Positions 34,924-46,608 of a stretch of DNA of 64,000 nt are shown here, piece by piece (position 1 is the first letter of the stretch; the number at the start of each line of letters is the position of its first letter). The stretch lies in contig MCGE01000001.1 in assembly GCA_002105175.1 (NCBI GenBank), positions 2,728,001 to 2,792,000 on the forward strand, read 5' to 3'. Made by a program: the position numbers and the translations under genes. The stretch comes from Absidia repens (Eukaryota > Mucoromycota > Mucoromycetes > Mucorales > Cunninghamellaceae). The notes below the pieces were generated by a model that did no database searches, was not told where the DNA came from, and worked only from the letters and a program-made list of their open reading frames with translations.

Positions 34924-35836
34924 TGATATAGTTTTATATGTAGAACATCCTTATAGCTCTCCCTTTAGACACACATACACATACCAACTTTTAGTCTTAG
35001 CGTTTTTGTCATGTATTTTATAGTTTACATCTTATCAATAAAAATCTTTACATTTTGGAACAAATCATGCTTTGTGACTCTTATGCATTAGATTACTAGA
35101 AAAAAAAAGGGGGTGTGGTATCGTCTTTAGTGTATAGCAGTCAGTCAGTTGTTAGTGTATTAGAAAATGGGGATAATCAAAGTTGGTCAGATAAAGTTAT
35201 ATATATTGAAAACGACTCTGTCCACTGGGATATCGAGACGCGACCTTTCTTTATTTTGCCGATGAAAAATAGATTTGTCTACGAATGGCAGACATACTTT
35301 GTTGAATTTAACTAGCAAAACCTTGGTGAACTTTTTTGTATATTTTATAGATTTATTCAAGCGTTAATCGCATAGCTTTTCATGTGATACTATTAACTTC
35401 AGCGCCGTTCATTATAAGCTTGTTCAAAACTTTTTTTTTATTTTTTTCCATCCTTGGCAGATTGGCGCTGAGGCGGAAAAAACAGTAAGCGACAATGCTT
35501 ATAAAAAATATACTACTTTATGTTACCAGTTCAATAAAAAACCTGAAAAATTGTATCAAGTAGTGTATTTAAAAGAGCGATCTAACTCAAAAGGCAAAGG
35601 TCAGTGGTCTCCTTGTATGATATAAATTCATGACAATGGCACCATATGGTGATTATAAGTAATAAAGTACAATGGGGAGGTAATACAATATACAATATAC
35701 ATTTAGGATATATAAAACCCAGCAAATCCGGCAAAATTCAAGTAAAATAATTGGCAATTTTCTTTTTATTTCAATTGTAATTGAATCCAAAAGTAATAAA
35801 CTAACTAAACTAAACGAATCTAAAACAAGTTGCTAA
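34924..35836. promoter_or_regulatory. Spacer upstream of PRM1
   Basis: No supported exon. The frame at 35115-35315 is isolated and motif-free. aataaa near 35037 serves the upstream gene. A conspicuous aatacaatatacaatatac run is at about 35682-35702. Confidence 0.35.
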
Positions 35837-37694
35837 ATGAATAAACTACCCGTTGGAATCGCAGGACAATATAGTGTGGCATTTTTGAATTCGGGAAGCT
35901 TGATATTCGCCACCAGTATCATCACATTGATCCCCTTGTATTCAGTGCTTGACACAGTATTCCAGTCTACAGAGGCCCAAATTCAAAATGTTTGCACTCA
36001 TGTTGATGAGACTGCCAAACAAATTCACCAATTTCCCTTTATGATGCAACAGTATCTAAATGTCATTGAGAAATCCATTCTTGACAATATTCGCAAAGCA
36101 ATGCTTGGGCTGGTCACCATTATTGAAGCCATCATTTTGTGGTTTGTCGACGTCTACAAGTCTACATATCGTTGTCTTCTTGCCTTTGCTATCAATACCG
36201 CTTTGGCAATTATTACAAGTATTGCTGCACCACTCCAAAAAGCCACCGCATCCATGTTGAAAGACGTTGATAGTGCTGCCGATACCATTGGTTCCTTATT
36301 CAACCAGTCAGACACTTCCCTGGTGCCAACAAGTGTGTCAAATTGGACCCAAACCATGCAGGATACACAAATAAGAGTAAATCAATGGACCAATGGCACA
36401 GATCAATTACACCAGTGGCTGTCAAAACCATTCGAAAACCTAAAACAACAGATTAATACATCTTTCGTCATCCAAAATGCAAACACCCCAAGCAGCCATT
36501 CAATATCCACAATGACTTACTGTGACACTGTCGCCATGGTGGATAGTTTGCAAGATACCAAAATCAAAGTCAAATATATCTTGAATGTAGCCATCGGACT
36601 TCTTGTAGGCGCCATTTTCCTGAGCATCCTTGCCCGCCTGTTGTATATTCGGTATTGCCACAGGTACCTCCGACGCCTCCGGTATAAAGTCATTGATTGC
36701 CTTGCAGCGCCACCATCTATCACAACAGATCATGCACCGAAGCCCTTGTTTGATTCCCACATCCCACCAAACATTCCACGAGACTACATCTCGGCACAAA
36801 ACGCAATCCAAGCCCGATACAGTGACGCCTGCCAAAATCCAGTGCTTGCCTCCATCGTCTATCGGTCCCCAGAGCATGTTGTCCGCCCACCCAGTCTGTG
36901 GCATCGTTGGCTTCTGTTTCTATTCCAAACCCCAATCTTTCCGTATTGTTTGTGTCTTTCCTTGGTAGGACTGATAACCATCTATAGTCTTCTTGCCGTG
37001 ATTCGGTCACCATCATCTGTGTTACCCACCACCATGGAAGAACTGGACATCTACACCGACCATTGGTTCCAAACGACCATCCAGAATACCACCCAGCACA
37101 TCCAACAGAATATCGGAGAACAGTGGAGAACAACCAATCAATGGATAGATGATTCAGAAACCATGATTAATGAGCAGTTGTTTGGCACCATTCGTGAATT
37201 TGCCGTACCTATCAATGCCACATTAGATAACATGATTCAGCATATGTCAGAGTTGATCACGGTCGCAGTAGAAGACACCATCATGGAGACCCCCGCAACT
37301 GGGTTATTGGATTGCTTGATCCTGAATAAATTGGATTCATTACAACAAGGAGTGGAATGGTTGGTAAGAAAAAAAAAAAAAAAAAAGCAACCTCCAGTAA
37401 AAAGAGCATAAAAAAACCTTAATCTATGATTTTTTTTTCAAGATCCGAAATGGGGGTGTCCAATTACCCAGAATACAACATTTGTCTATCCCATTCACAG
37501 TCGCACCTCACCTCAACATCGTGCCATCCAAAACTATTCTACGAGCTATAGAAAATCATTTGCAATCTCAGGCGTACATTTATTGGCTGTTTCTTTCCAT
37601 GTGGACGATATGCGCGATGATAGGGCTCGTTTATGTCCTAGCCACAAATTCAAAATACGAAGGCACAACTGACAATGGAAGATTTATAACATAG
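35837..37694 (+). CDS. PRM1: Plasma membrane fusion protein PRM1
   Basis: A large first exon (ATG 35837 to about 37362) plus a second from about 37443, joined in frame after GVEWL to IRNGGVQLPRIQHLSIPF. The arrangement of the Prm1 family is seen: a membrane segment near the N-terminus, a long soluble stretch with coiled-coil character, a second helix ILNVAIGLLVGAIFLSIL, a third near LCLSLVGLITIYSLLAVI, a second large ectodomain with N-glycosylation sequons, and a final helix YWLFLSMWTICAMIGLVYVL. Prm1 works at the final lipid-mixing step of cell-cell fusion in mating. An upstream in-frame stop sits directly before the ATG; an extra 5' exon cannot be excluded. The intron starts with gtaagaaa and a 17-nt poly(A). 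Confidence 0.88.
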
Positions 37695-37902
37695 GCATAT
37701 ATCATCAAGTAAACTTTTTATTCAATAAACATATCATTTTCATTACGTATATAAAATAAAACTATAATTTGTAATACAAAAGCATGATGGCTATAATGAT
37801 TGTAATTTTTTATTATTATTATAATTCAGTAAAACATATATCAATCAAGTAAAACTATGAAAAAAACTATAAACCCTATACTATAACTACAATAATTACC
37901 AG

Positions 37903-38712
37903 CTATTCTTTCAATCTGTGCTCACGTAAAAAGATCCATTCCAATTCGACCAATTCACGCCATTGTTCGCCCTTTTTCCCAAACACAGGTGTCATGGTTT
38001 CTTTGGAGAGCATGATCCAGCGCCGTACACCGCGTTCATACGCATGTTCTAGTGCCTTGCCGTTGCCCATCAACTCGGATTGAAGGATCGAATTCCAGCT
38101 GCATTTGGCCAAAAGTAAAAGATGTTGTGCCAAGATAGGGTGGTATGGTGGGTAAATCCAACAATACTGTATCAAAATATACATCCCCAACTTGACGGCA
38201 TTCCGCCAATGCCCTTGATCCATTTCGTCGTATAAAAGCTGTGTGGATGCCATCAATGTCGTCCGTCGATGAGGGACGACTTCATCGTCGTTGATAGGAT
38301 ACCTCTGAATTGCCGTCATCATATTGTTGAGAATCCCTTCATAGGTCAAGGGAACTTTCGGTCGAGCTGCTTGTGGTAATGGGTCATCAAAGTAAGAGAG
38401 CGCATGTGATGGAGGTGATGGTAAACGACGTGGTGTACAAGATGGTGATGAATAAACAGTGCTATTAGACGACGACGACAACGACAACGATGACGTAGCT
38501 TGCTTTTTGCCAATGGATAGATCAGGATTGCAGGTGTACCATAGGTAAGGAGCAAAGAATTGGATGACATAGTGGGTGTAAGTGGCTAATGTCAAAGGTT
38601 GTGCTGGATCAGGAACACCGTCATGCCGTCGATCGTAATAGCGACTCATTTCCAATAAATCCCAGTCGTTTACCTGTTGCAAGATCTTGTCACGTAATGA
38701 TGATGATGATGA

Positions 38713-38743
<31 letters not shown>

Positions 38744-39846
38744 GAAAGTGGTTGAGTTTCTAATGAAGCTTGCGCACGGTGCTCCTCATCCGGTTCGTTC
38801 CCCAACAGAGTATCGATTTGACTATAAACACACTCCATGTCGTGATCCGTAGTACTAGCGCTAGTCGTCGTCGTCGTCGCGGTGCAGCGGACACAGTGGC
38901 AATTGAAAAAATATTTCCCCAAAAGATTTGACTGACGATGTGGCCGATCATGAGCAGCATCCACATAGGCAATAGTAATTTCTTGATCTGGGTTGATAGG
39001 TTCAATGGCCACCACCGAGAGCAATGTACCATCATAGATGACCACCGCATTGGGCCGGCACGAGTGGTTGATTAAGGATGCCACAGGATAGGTCCCTTCG
39101 CCAATTGTAAATAAATGATCATCATAGACACCGAAATTGTTGCATTGGAATCGACACAAGTAGTGTACCAGTTCGTCCGTAGTCTTGCCACTGTCCACCA
39201 AATACGGTCGAGAAAGAGCCTGTTCAGCAAGTCGAGTGTAGCGTTGAAGCATATGGTGCGGCTGTTTTTTTTCATGATCCATCAAACTATCAAACGCTGC
39301 CACTGTCACGTCGACGCTTTCCTCTTCCACCGTATTGAGTGCTACTGCTGCTGCTGCTGCTGCTGTATCCTTCGTCGTATCGCCTTGTTGTTGTTGTTGT
39401 TGTTGTTGTTGTCGTTCCTTGACTTTCCTTTTGTTGTACCGCCAGCAGTTCAAAACCACCCTTTCCAGCATCTCCAGATCTAAAGCATCTTGATCGTCAA
39501 CGTTGTTCGCAAGTTGATGGTCGTCAGAGGACATAGGTTTGCAAACGTATTGGTGGAAGCCAAGCCAAGCATTTTTGAAGCAGGTCACATCACAAAAATA
39601 GGCATCTTTGCACTGAGAGCATCGTTGCAAGCCTTGGGGTGTCTGTGGTTTCCGGAAGCAGTAGTTGCATACTTTGGGTCGAGAAGAAGGCAAGACTACG
39701 GCACCTAGAGCCTGTGAAGTGATAAGGACAGTACCGCGTTTGTGGTGGCTAGTGCTAATAACGGCTCGTCCTTTAGTGATGTCAGATGTTTGTTGTAATT
39801 GTAGACCATGAAAGGATAAATACCCATCCAGTGCTGCCTGTGTCAT
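37903..39846 (-). CDS. SET and MYND domain protein (SMYD family)
   Basis: Single exon, 647 residues. An N-terminal half-SET (KGRAVISTSHHKRGTVL) is interrupted by a MYND finger (CNYCFRKP, CSQCKDAYFC, CFKNAWLGFHQYVC), then SLINHSCRPNAVV and EITIAYVDAA complete the SET fold, with NCHCVRC after it. Low-complexity expansions interrupt the protein: poly(Q), poly(A), poly(T) and poly(S), all visible as trinucleotide runs at 38700-38745 and 39345-39415. SMYD enzymes methylate histone or non-histone lysines. The C-terminal third is helical and TPR-like in related proteins. It is convergent with PRM1, whose 3' end is about 200 bp away. Confidence 0.88.
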
Positions 39847-40124
39847 AAAAAAGAAGGTTTTTCGATGAATGAATTATGGTGGTTCTGTGGGAAATGAAAT
39901 CCCCCCACAGTGCTGACTTTGAATCTGTCACATGGTGTGTTTTTGATTCCATCAAAGGTCCACCATTTTTATTTTTTTTTTATTTTTTTTTTATTTTTCA
40001 TTTTTCACATCATTATTCCATTCTTTCCTTATATTCTTCTTGATATCAAACTATACTTTGGCAGTCATTGAAGGAACCCAAACAATATACCTCCCTTCTT
40101 CCTATTATCTTTTTATAACCTTTC

Positions 40125-42795
40125 ATGGCAAAAGAAAATACCAAACATACTACTACTGGCCCTGTCGCTCCACCGGCAGCCCGAGCGACCCTATTTGATA
40201 GCAACAACAGTAGCAGCATCTCTTCCCGCTTTGGCTCTTCCTCTGAAACGCTTGTGGTGGCGGCTCGAGACAAGGCAATGGATCTAGCTAATAGTGCTCG
40301 CGATTGGTTACAACCTGATTGGACGATGTCGCCTATGACCCACTTTGAATCATTGACAACAGTCATGTTTAGTCCTTTGGCAGCTCATCCTGTTTACCGT
40401 AGCGAATCTATGGTCAAGGCCATTCAGTTAGCACAACAACAACAACGTCATCGGAGCTCATCATCTGCCGCGTCGTCTCCTACCTCACCCAACAATCGGG
40501 GTGGAAAGGCGTCATCATCTGCCTCCTCTGAACTTGTCTTACACTATGGCTCATCCTCCGGTTCTACATATGCTTGGCCCTCAAGCTCGATTTTACTCAA
40601 GGCTGATATTCCGGAACCCACCTCTTCGTTGTCGCTCTTTCAAGGCTTTGCTACAACCTATCCCTCTTTGACAAGTCGGCCTTCTTCACCTAAAAAAGCG
40701 AGGCAGCGGCGGAAAAAGCAACCGGTCGAGTTGGATGCAAAGGATTTGGCAGGTAATGATGAAAACACAAAAAATGGGTCTCCCATTAGATATATTGATG
40801 GGCAAAGAATGGAGGATAAACTAATGCTTCTTCTTCTTCGTGTTGTTGTTAAATTATAGAAAAGCCTGGGTCATTGAAACGAATCTATGCGGAACGGGAA
40901 AAAAAACTTCGTGAAAATGACAAGTTGGAAATGCAAATGGTAATGAAATAGTGTGCAACGGAATAGGAAAATGCAGGTACAGGGCAATTGATTTTTCTCC
41001 ACCCCCCCATCTGTAGACATCGACCAGCAATGAAATTAGACAGATCGACATGCAAATTGACGTATTGATCAACAAACGCAAAACACTGGAAGAAAAATGG
41101 ACCAAATTGGAAGCAAAAGAACAACTGATACAGTCAAAGAGTAAGAATCAAAAGAGTCTACCCTTTATCCACTTTCCAGACACTTACACATTTCTATATT
41201 GTAGTCGAAGATTTGACGGAAAAGATCATAGACGAAACGGAAGGTCGATCATCAGGTGATGGAACAACAAGACGATCACAACAATATCAATCCGAAGACG
41301 AATCTGATGATGATTATGAATATGGAACATGTATCAAGGTAATGTTAATGTGGTCGCAAAGATGGCATGGTTGACTTACCAACGCTTGTTTTCTATTTTG
41401 CATCAGTCACTTCACGGTCATGAAGGTAGCATTCTTTGCGTAGATTTTGACCACTCCAAAGGCACACTTGTTTCATCATCACTCGATGACACCCTTCGTG
41501 TATGGGATCTGCGTCAAGGTCGATGCTGTGGACAGTTGGATGGGCACTCCGATATGGTGCGCTGCTTACAGTTGGATGATATGCGACTATTGACTGGCTC
41601 AGACGATGGAACTGTGAAACAATGGGATCTGGCTGGTATCTCCTCTGCCCCTACTCCTGCATCCACCGATTCTTTCTCGGGTTTCTCAAGTGCCCAAGCT
41701 TCGCCATCACTATCTCCTGTCATACCAGACGATACTCCTTCATCTAATGGTTATTGTGTCTCCACTTTTGATGGCCATCAAGGGGAAGTTACAGCTATTC
41801 ATGCTGACTCTTCAAATTTGGTAAGAACAACCCTCTCATGTGATATAAAGACCACGTATGCTGATATTTTGTACTTTGATAGGTCTCTGGATCGAATGAC
41901 AAAACAATGAAATTATGGGATTTGGAAACTCAGAGTTGTGTGCTTACTATGGATGTCATGTGGGCAAGTCAACACTCTAGCAGTAGCGCATCCTCCTCGT
42001 CTTGGTCTTTTGATAGTCTCAAACTGAACTTTTTTGAACCTTCCATCGACTACATTGGTGCTTTACAATTCTGGAATTTCGCTCTTGCCAGTGGTACCAT
42101 GGATGGCAAACTAAGAATGTGGGATTGTAAGTTGACTAATTGTATAAAGTTTAGGATGCTACTAACATACATTTTATTGCAAACGATTAGTGCGTACTGG
42201 ACAAGCTCATAGAACATTACCTGGTCATAAAGGTAAACACAACTGAAATAGGTGTATTTTTAGGCTATATTGCGTGTTTTCATTTGTAGCTGAACTTTTT
42301 TTTTTTATCATTTATAGGTGCCATTACTGCTTTACAGTTTGATGAAATACACCTGGTCAGTGGTAGTGCAGACAAAACCATACGTGTAAGTTGTCAAAGG
42401 CGTGACTAGGATGATAGCTTTTGACTTGCGTTATCTGACATTCACTATATATTATTTAGGTCTGGGATTTGCGCACTGGATCTGTCTTTGATACATTAAC
42501 TTTTACCGAGCCGTTGACCAGTATGCGGTTTAACTCAGGAAAAATCATCAGTACAACCAATACCAACGATATAGATGTACGTTTATAAATATATCGAATT
42601 ATTTTGCTGATTTAATATATGGTACTAACAGCCCTCTTTTTTTTTTTTTTTTTTCTGTTGCAGATATACAACCGAACATCTTTCCAACACAGCAAGCTCT
42701 TTGGTCATAGTGGCTCTGTTGATACCTTACAATACAAGAACAACATTTTGGCAAGTGGCGGCAAAGACAAAATTGTGAAATTATGGGCCGTGTAA
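40125..42795 (+). CDS. Mitochondrial division WD40 adaptor (MDV1/CAF4-like)
   Basis: Multi-exon from ATG 40125 to TAA 42795. Residues 1-200 are Ser-rich with GSTYAWPSSS. A coiled coil follows (KKLRENDKLEMQM, IRQIDMQIDVLINKRKTLEEK). Then a seven-blade WD40 propeller: LHGHEGSILCVDFD, LRVWDL, LDGHSDMVRCLQLDD, KQWDL, VSGSNDKTMKLWDLE, DYIGALQFWNFALASGTMDG, TALQFDEIHLVSGSADKTI, FGHSGSVDTLQYKN and IVKLWAV-stop. The IGALQ/ALASGTMDG block is typical of Mdv1/Caf4. These bridge Fis1 on the outer membrane to the dynamin Dnm1. The intron before the last exon carries a 20-nt poly(T). Confidence 0.85.
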
Positions 42796-43389
42796 AATGT
42801 AGAATTATTTATTAGTGATAGTTATATTTATAGTTGTAGTGTAGTTATATTATAGTTGGTGTTGGCTTGATGATTTTTTTTTATTTATTCTTGTTGTAGT
42901 TTTTACTCATTTGCTTTTCATATATACATATTGTTTGTACCATCATCACTTATTGCTCTCTTTATATATATATATATATATATTCTAATCGCCAAAAAAT
43001 TGATTTGTCTTTAAAGCAGACTCCCTTTTATATTCGATCAACTTAGTATCCATTCTTTAGAGTACTATATCTCCCCTGCCCTTTTCATTCTACTTCAATA
43101 AATATTGTTCTTATCTTATAGATTCCCTCTGAACATTTAGCAACCTTTATACATTAACAAATTTGATTTTAGTGTTATGTGGTATGCTTCTACGTATATT
43201 TGTACATTAATAAAACATGTCTATTCTGATGCTATAATATTATTTACTGCTTTTGTGTCTTCTTATATTTGTTATATGTTATTTTTTTTTTGCTTTCTGT
43301 AAACTATTCCTTACTACAATCAGACTTTAACCTAGTCTTCTTGAATCCCGCCATCTTCAGAGCTCCTTTTTTTTCGTTTTTTAATTATA
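42796..43389. other. 3' flank of the MDV1-like gene
   Basis: No gene. It contains TA dinucleotides at about 42964-42981 and several polyadenylation-like hexamers (aataaa near 43097 and 43209). Confidence 0.4.
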
Positions 43390-43640
43390 TGGTAAATTTG
43401 AGCAAAAGTGACCTCTGGTTGACAAAAAAATGGTCCATAAACGTATCTCCAACGTTTCTATATCGATCCAGGTCAATTTGAGCAAAAAAGGTATTTGAAA
43501 TTTTTTTGATTTTTCATTTTGAGCATAAATCGAGACCTAATGGACGCCCAGGGGTGTCACAGTTAGGCTTAATCATGGAGGATGATTTTTCGAGAAGGGT
43601 CTAGGTCATGGAAAATATCAATCTTTTGAACATCTTGAAT
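43390..43640 (+). repeat. Repeat family C, copy 1
   Basis: Shares ordered blocks with 59130-59370: aacgtttc, cagggtcaattt/ccaggtcaatttgagc, tttcattttg(a/g)g and gtacgccca/ggacgccca with aggc(g/t)(t/a)atca. Divergence is about one third by eye. Both copies lie about 300-400 bp upstream of a family A repeat in the same orientation, so C plus A may be parts of one larger element. Confidence 0.6.
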
Positions 43641-44004
43641 TAGGTGTCATTTTTTGCTTAATGAGAACCGATTGTAACTAAAACAATAATACTATCCCCA
43701 GCATTACGAGTCCATGTAACCCTCCAAGTGCGAAAGGCAGAGAAGATAACAACAAAATACTCTTTGATGGATTATTTTTCACACAAACATATTTGTTTCT
43801 TTTTTCTACACTCCAATATACACAGTATACATGAGGTAATGGATGAAGTCACCTTAATATCTAACCCATTTATTTTTTACACACGCACACACAGGCACAG
43901 GACACATATACACGTACCACACACACCAGTTTTTTCTTCTGCGCACAAGTATACACATTCCACAAAACAAATGATGTAGGCATGCGATATAGAGAATAAT
44001 GATA

Positions 44005-44330
44005 AAAAAAGACTAGACATGTTTTTATTCAGATGTAGATATGATATAAAATATGGAAATGACATCAAGCTAAGCTGAAGACAGTTTCATGAGACTCTTG
44101 TCTAAGGTGACACTAATCTAAAGGTGTATCCAAATCGTGAATCCAAAATGAAAGGGTTTCCCCAGGATGTTTGTGTTGCATTTTCTAAATGCCCCTGATT
44201 CAAGTTCTAATACTAATCCTAGATCATCATTGAGCCTTCAGTCGAGACGACATGAAAAAAAAAAAGACGAAAGAAAAAGGGAAAAATAAAAAATCCACGA
44301 GAGGCGGAGTATAAATAGGTCTGCCCCACT
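44005..44330 (+). repeat. Dispersed repeat family A, copy 7
   Basis: Starts tgtttttattcagatgtag, then ccaaaatgaaagggtttccc, caggatgtttgtgttgcatt and the shortened hairpin gcattttctaaatgc with cccctgattcaagttc. Poly(A)/purine follows at 44255-44300. Confidence 0.8.
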
Positions 44331-44626
44331 TTTTTTTTTTTTTTACATAACGTACCTGTTTTCTCTACAGACTCCGGTATCCTGCTGACAAAGCTTTTAA
44401 ATCCCATTCCATCACAAACCACACTTCAACAACACCAAAAAACAACAACAAACAAACCACAACCTATGATATACAGTAAATCTATGATTTTCCCAAAAAA
44501 TGTAAGATAAGGATATGTATGTATTTATTCATAAGATATATAATTTTTGATAGGCGGAGTTTTATCAATTCACAAAAAGGAAAAAAAAATTACCGATAAC
44601 TAAATATTCCACTCCTCCCGTTTTTT

Positions 44627-45826
44627 TTAATATTCCTTGTAGTTGTATCCCTTCCATTCATTTTCAGCAACATCGTCATTGATCCAGGGCATATCTTGGG
44701 AACTTCCAGCAGTATATTCGTCTTCGAGGAGAGTATCTTCCATGGTTTGTTCGGTGTCTTCCATCATGAGAGCAATTTCAGCGGGGATGACGGATGCAAG
44801 GGCACTACGGGGGGCTACAGAAGAAGCAGAAGCAGAAGCAGAAGCGGAAGCGGAAGCGGAAGCTTTGATGGATGAAGAAGCAACAGAGGCTTTGACTGAT
44901 GAGGCTGAGGCTGAGACCGAGGCACTAGGAGAGATATCACGCTTGGCATGAGAGACTGAAGCTTGTTTTTTAGCAGAAGCAGAGTTAGAAGCAGAAGCAG
45001 GGGCACGGCGGGAAGCAGAAGCAGAAGCAGAAGCTTTTTGAGAAGAGGCGCTAGGAATGGCACGCTTAGCATGACGAGAAGCAAAAGATGAGGACGAGGC
45101 AGCAGCAGCAGCTTTTTTGGAGGCGGATTTGGAGGGAAGGGCATGCACATTGGAGGAAGCAGATCGGGAAGCAGATGATTTGACAGCAGCCTTGGATCCA
45201 ATAGATGATGACATAACATCACGCTTACCACGACCACCACGATGATGAGCAGAAGCGGACACAGAAGGGTGAGCGGAGGCAGATCGAGAAACAGAAACCG
45301 AGGGAACAGCTGATTCAGCTACAGCTACGGATACATGTGAGTCACCACGGAGCATGGCAAGGAGATCCTTGAAATCACGTTTATCAAATGCTGAAGGGAT
45401 TGCAGAAGCAGAAGCAGAAGCAGAAACAGAGGCCGAGGCCGAGGCAGAAACTGCGCCCGATGAATGTGCGACGGAGTTACTAGCACTGGCACTGGCACTT
45501 GGGCTGATACTGGCACTAGCATTGGCCAAGCTTGCTTCTTCTTGTTCTTCTTCAGCCTTGGGGTCAATCAATCTTCGGAAAAAGTCGATAATGTTACGTT
45601 TTTCGAGATCTCCATGGGCCACAGGAGCGCTTGAAGCATGTACATGAGCATGGGAAGCGGAAACAGACGCAGAATGAGAAGCAGAGGCAGAAGCAGAGTG
45701 AGCTGATTTGCTAGCTGACATCTGGCTTGACAAACCAACGGCTGAAGAAGCATGTTGGAGATCAGCACCGAAAGCAGAGTTGGCCAAACACAAGAGAGCA
45801 ATGGAAGAAGTGATAGTGAAACGCAT
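44627..45826 (-). CDS. Secreted Ser/Ala-rich protein with five Lys-Arg (Kex2-type) sites
   Basis: Single exon, 399 residues. A clear signal peptide (MRFTITSSIALLCLANSAFG) is followed by long SASASAS-type stretches. Five Lys-Arg pairs stand at residues 76-77, 149-150, 201-202, 254-255 and 295-296, and what follows them resembles each other: NIIDFFRRLID, DFKDLLAMLRG, DVMSSSIG, AIPSAS, DISPSAS. The first two fit a D/N-x-x-D-hydrophobic pattern. Kex2-processed repeat precursors are known in many fungi as a source of secreted peptides. The C-terminal 60 residues are acidic. Alternatively it is a cell-wall Ser/Ala stalk with accidental basic pairs. No GPI-anchor tail is visible. Strong bias toward agcagaag-type repeats. 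Confidence 0.75.
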   Translation of the reverse strand: MRFTITSSIALLCLANSAFGADLQHASSAVGLSSQMSASKSAHSASASASHSASVSASHAHVHASSAPVAHGDLEKRNIIDFFRRLIDPKAEEEQEEASLANASASISPSASASASNSVAHSSGAVSASASASVSASASASAIPSAFDKRDFKDLLAMLRGDSHVSVAVAESAVPSVSVSRSASAHPSVSASAHHRGGRGKRDVMSSSIGSKAAVKSSASRSASSNVHALPSKSASKKAAAAASSSSFASRHAKRAIPSASSQKASASASASRRAPASASNSASAKKQASVSHAKRDISPSASVSASASSVKASVASSSIKASASASASASASASSVAPRSALASVIPAEIALMMEDTEQTMEDTLLEDEYTAGSSQDMPWINDDVAENEWKGYNYKEY

Positions 45827-46608
45827 TTTTACTAGTAAGTGACTTTATATAAAAATTAATATTTTTTCTTTCTTTTTAATCAAAAAATAGAATGATACAG
45901 GAAAAAAAAAAAAGAAAGGAAGTAAAAGTCATTGTCTTTTTATATAGCAAACAGATATCGAGGAAAAAAAAATAAAAAAGATCGATTTACAAACTTGACT
46001 GGTATCATTACATTACGATCCGAAATGAGCATTCTTTAGATAGTGAAAAAAATATGATTTATATATCGATCTCAATGGTCAAATCAACAAGAAATAAATT
46101 TCCGTAAACATCTTTTGAGCTTGAGTTGAATAAAGAATGCCTTTTTTTCTCTGGTAGTATAAGGTTTGAATTGTAATTTACATAATGCTATGATGAAGGA
46201 ATGTTTTTTTTTTCAGTCCATTTATTTGCTGTTCTTATTGAAATAAGCCAAAAGTAAATTCAATCGTCATAGTGATGATAAATATAAAGTAGTGGGTGAA
46301 TGTATATCAGTTCCCGCCAAAAATAATAGGGGTAATGGTTTTTTTTTTTTTTTTTTTGGCGACCCCGCATTTTGATTATCTAGCGGATATTAAAAAGGGT
46401 CACCATTGGTTTGGTAAATCTTGTTGCACAAAAATGGATTGGTCGAGAAAAAGTTTTGTAGTTTCAAACCCTACATTACCCCATTTTTTTCCAAGCTTCT
46501 TTATTTTCTTTTTCCTTTTCTTTTTAATTAAGCTCCCCTCTCTTTACCACTTGAACCCTACATTTTTACACCATTCATCCCATAATCAATTAACGAACTC
46601 GCTGGACG
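45827..46608. promoter_or_regulatory. Divergent promoter region
   Basis: Between the secreted-protein gene (-) and the CSL gene (+). A-rich near 45900-45970 and T-rich near 46340-46358 and 46490-46530. The stretch tttttctctttcctttt-like pyrimidines precedes the CSL ATG. No specific site identified. Confidence 0.4.

Noticed and set aside
38589..39483. Plus-strand frames with poly-Leu inside the SMYD gene
   Set aside because: They arise from trinucleotide runs on the opposite strand of a clear SET/MYND gene.
43877..44068. Possible cysteine-rich peptide from CA/GT repeats
   Set aside because: The frame is made by acacac-type simple sequence upstream of repeat A.
44643..45647. Plus-strand frames rich in AEAEAE within the secreted-protein gene
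   Set aside because: They are antisense shadows of the Ser/Ala codon repeats; the minus-strand frame has a signal peptide and full length.
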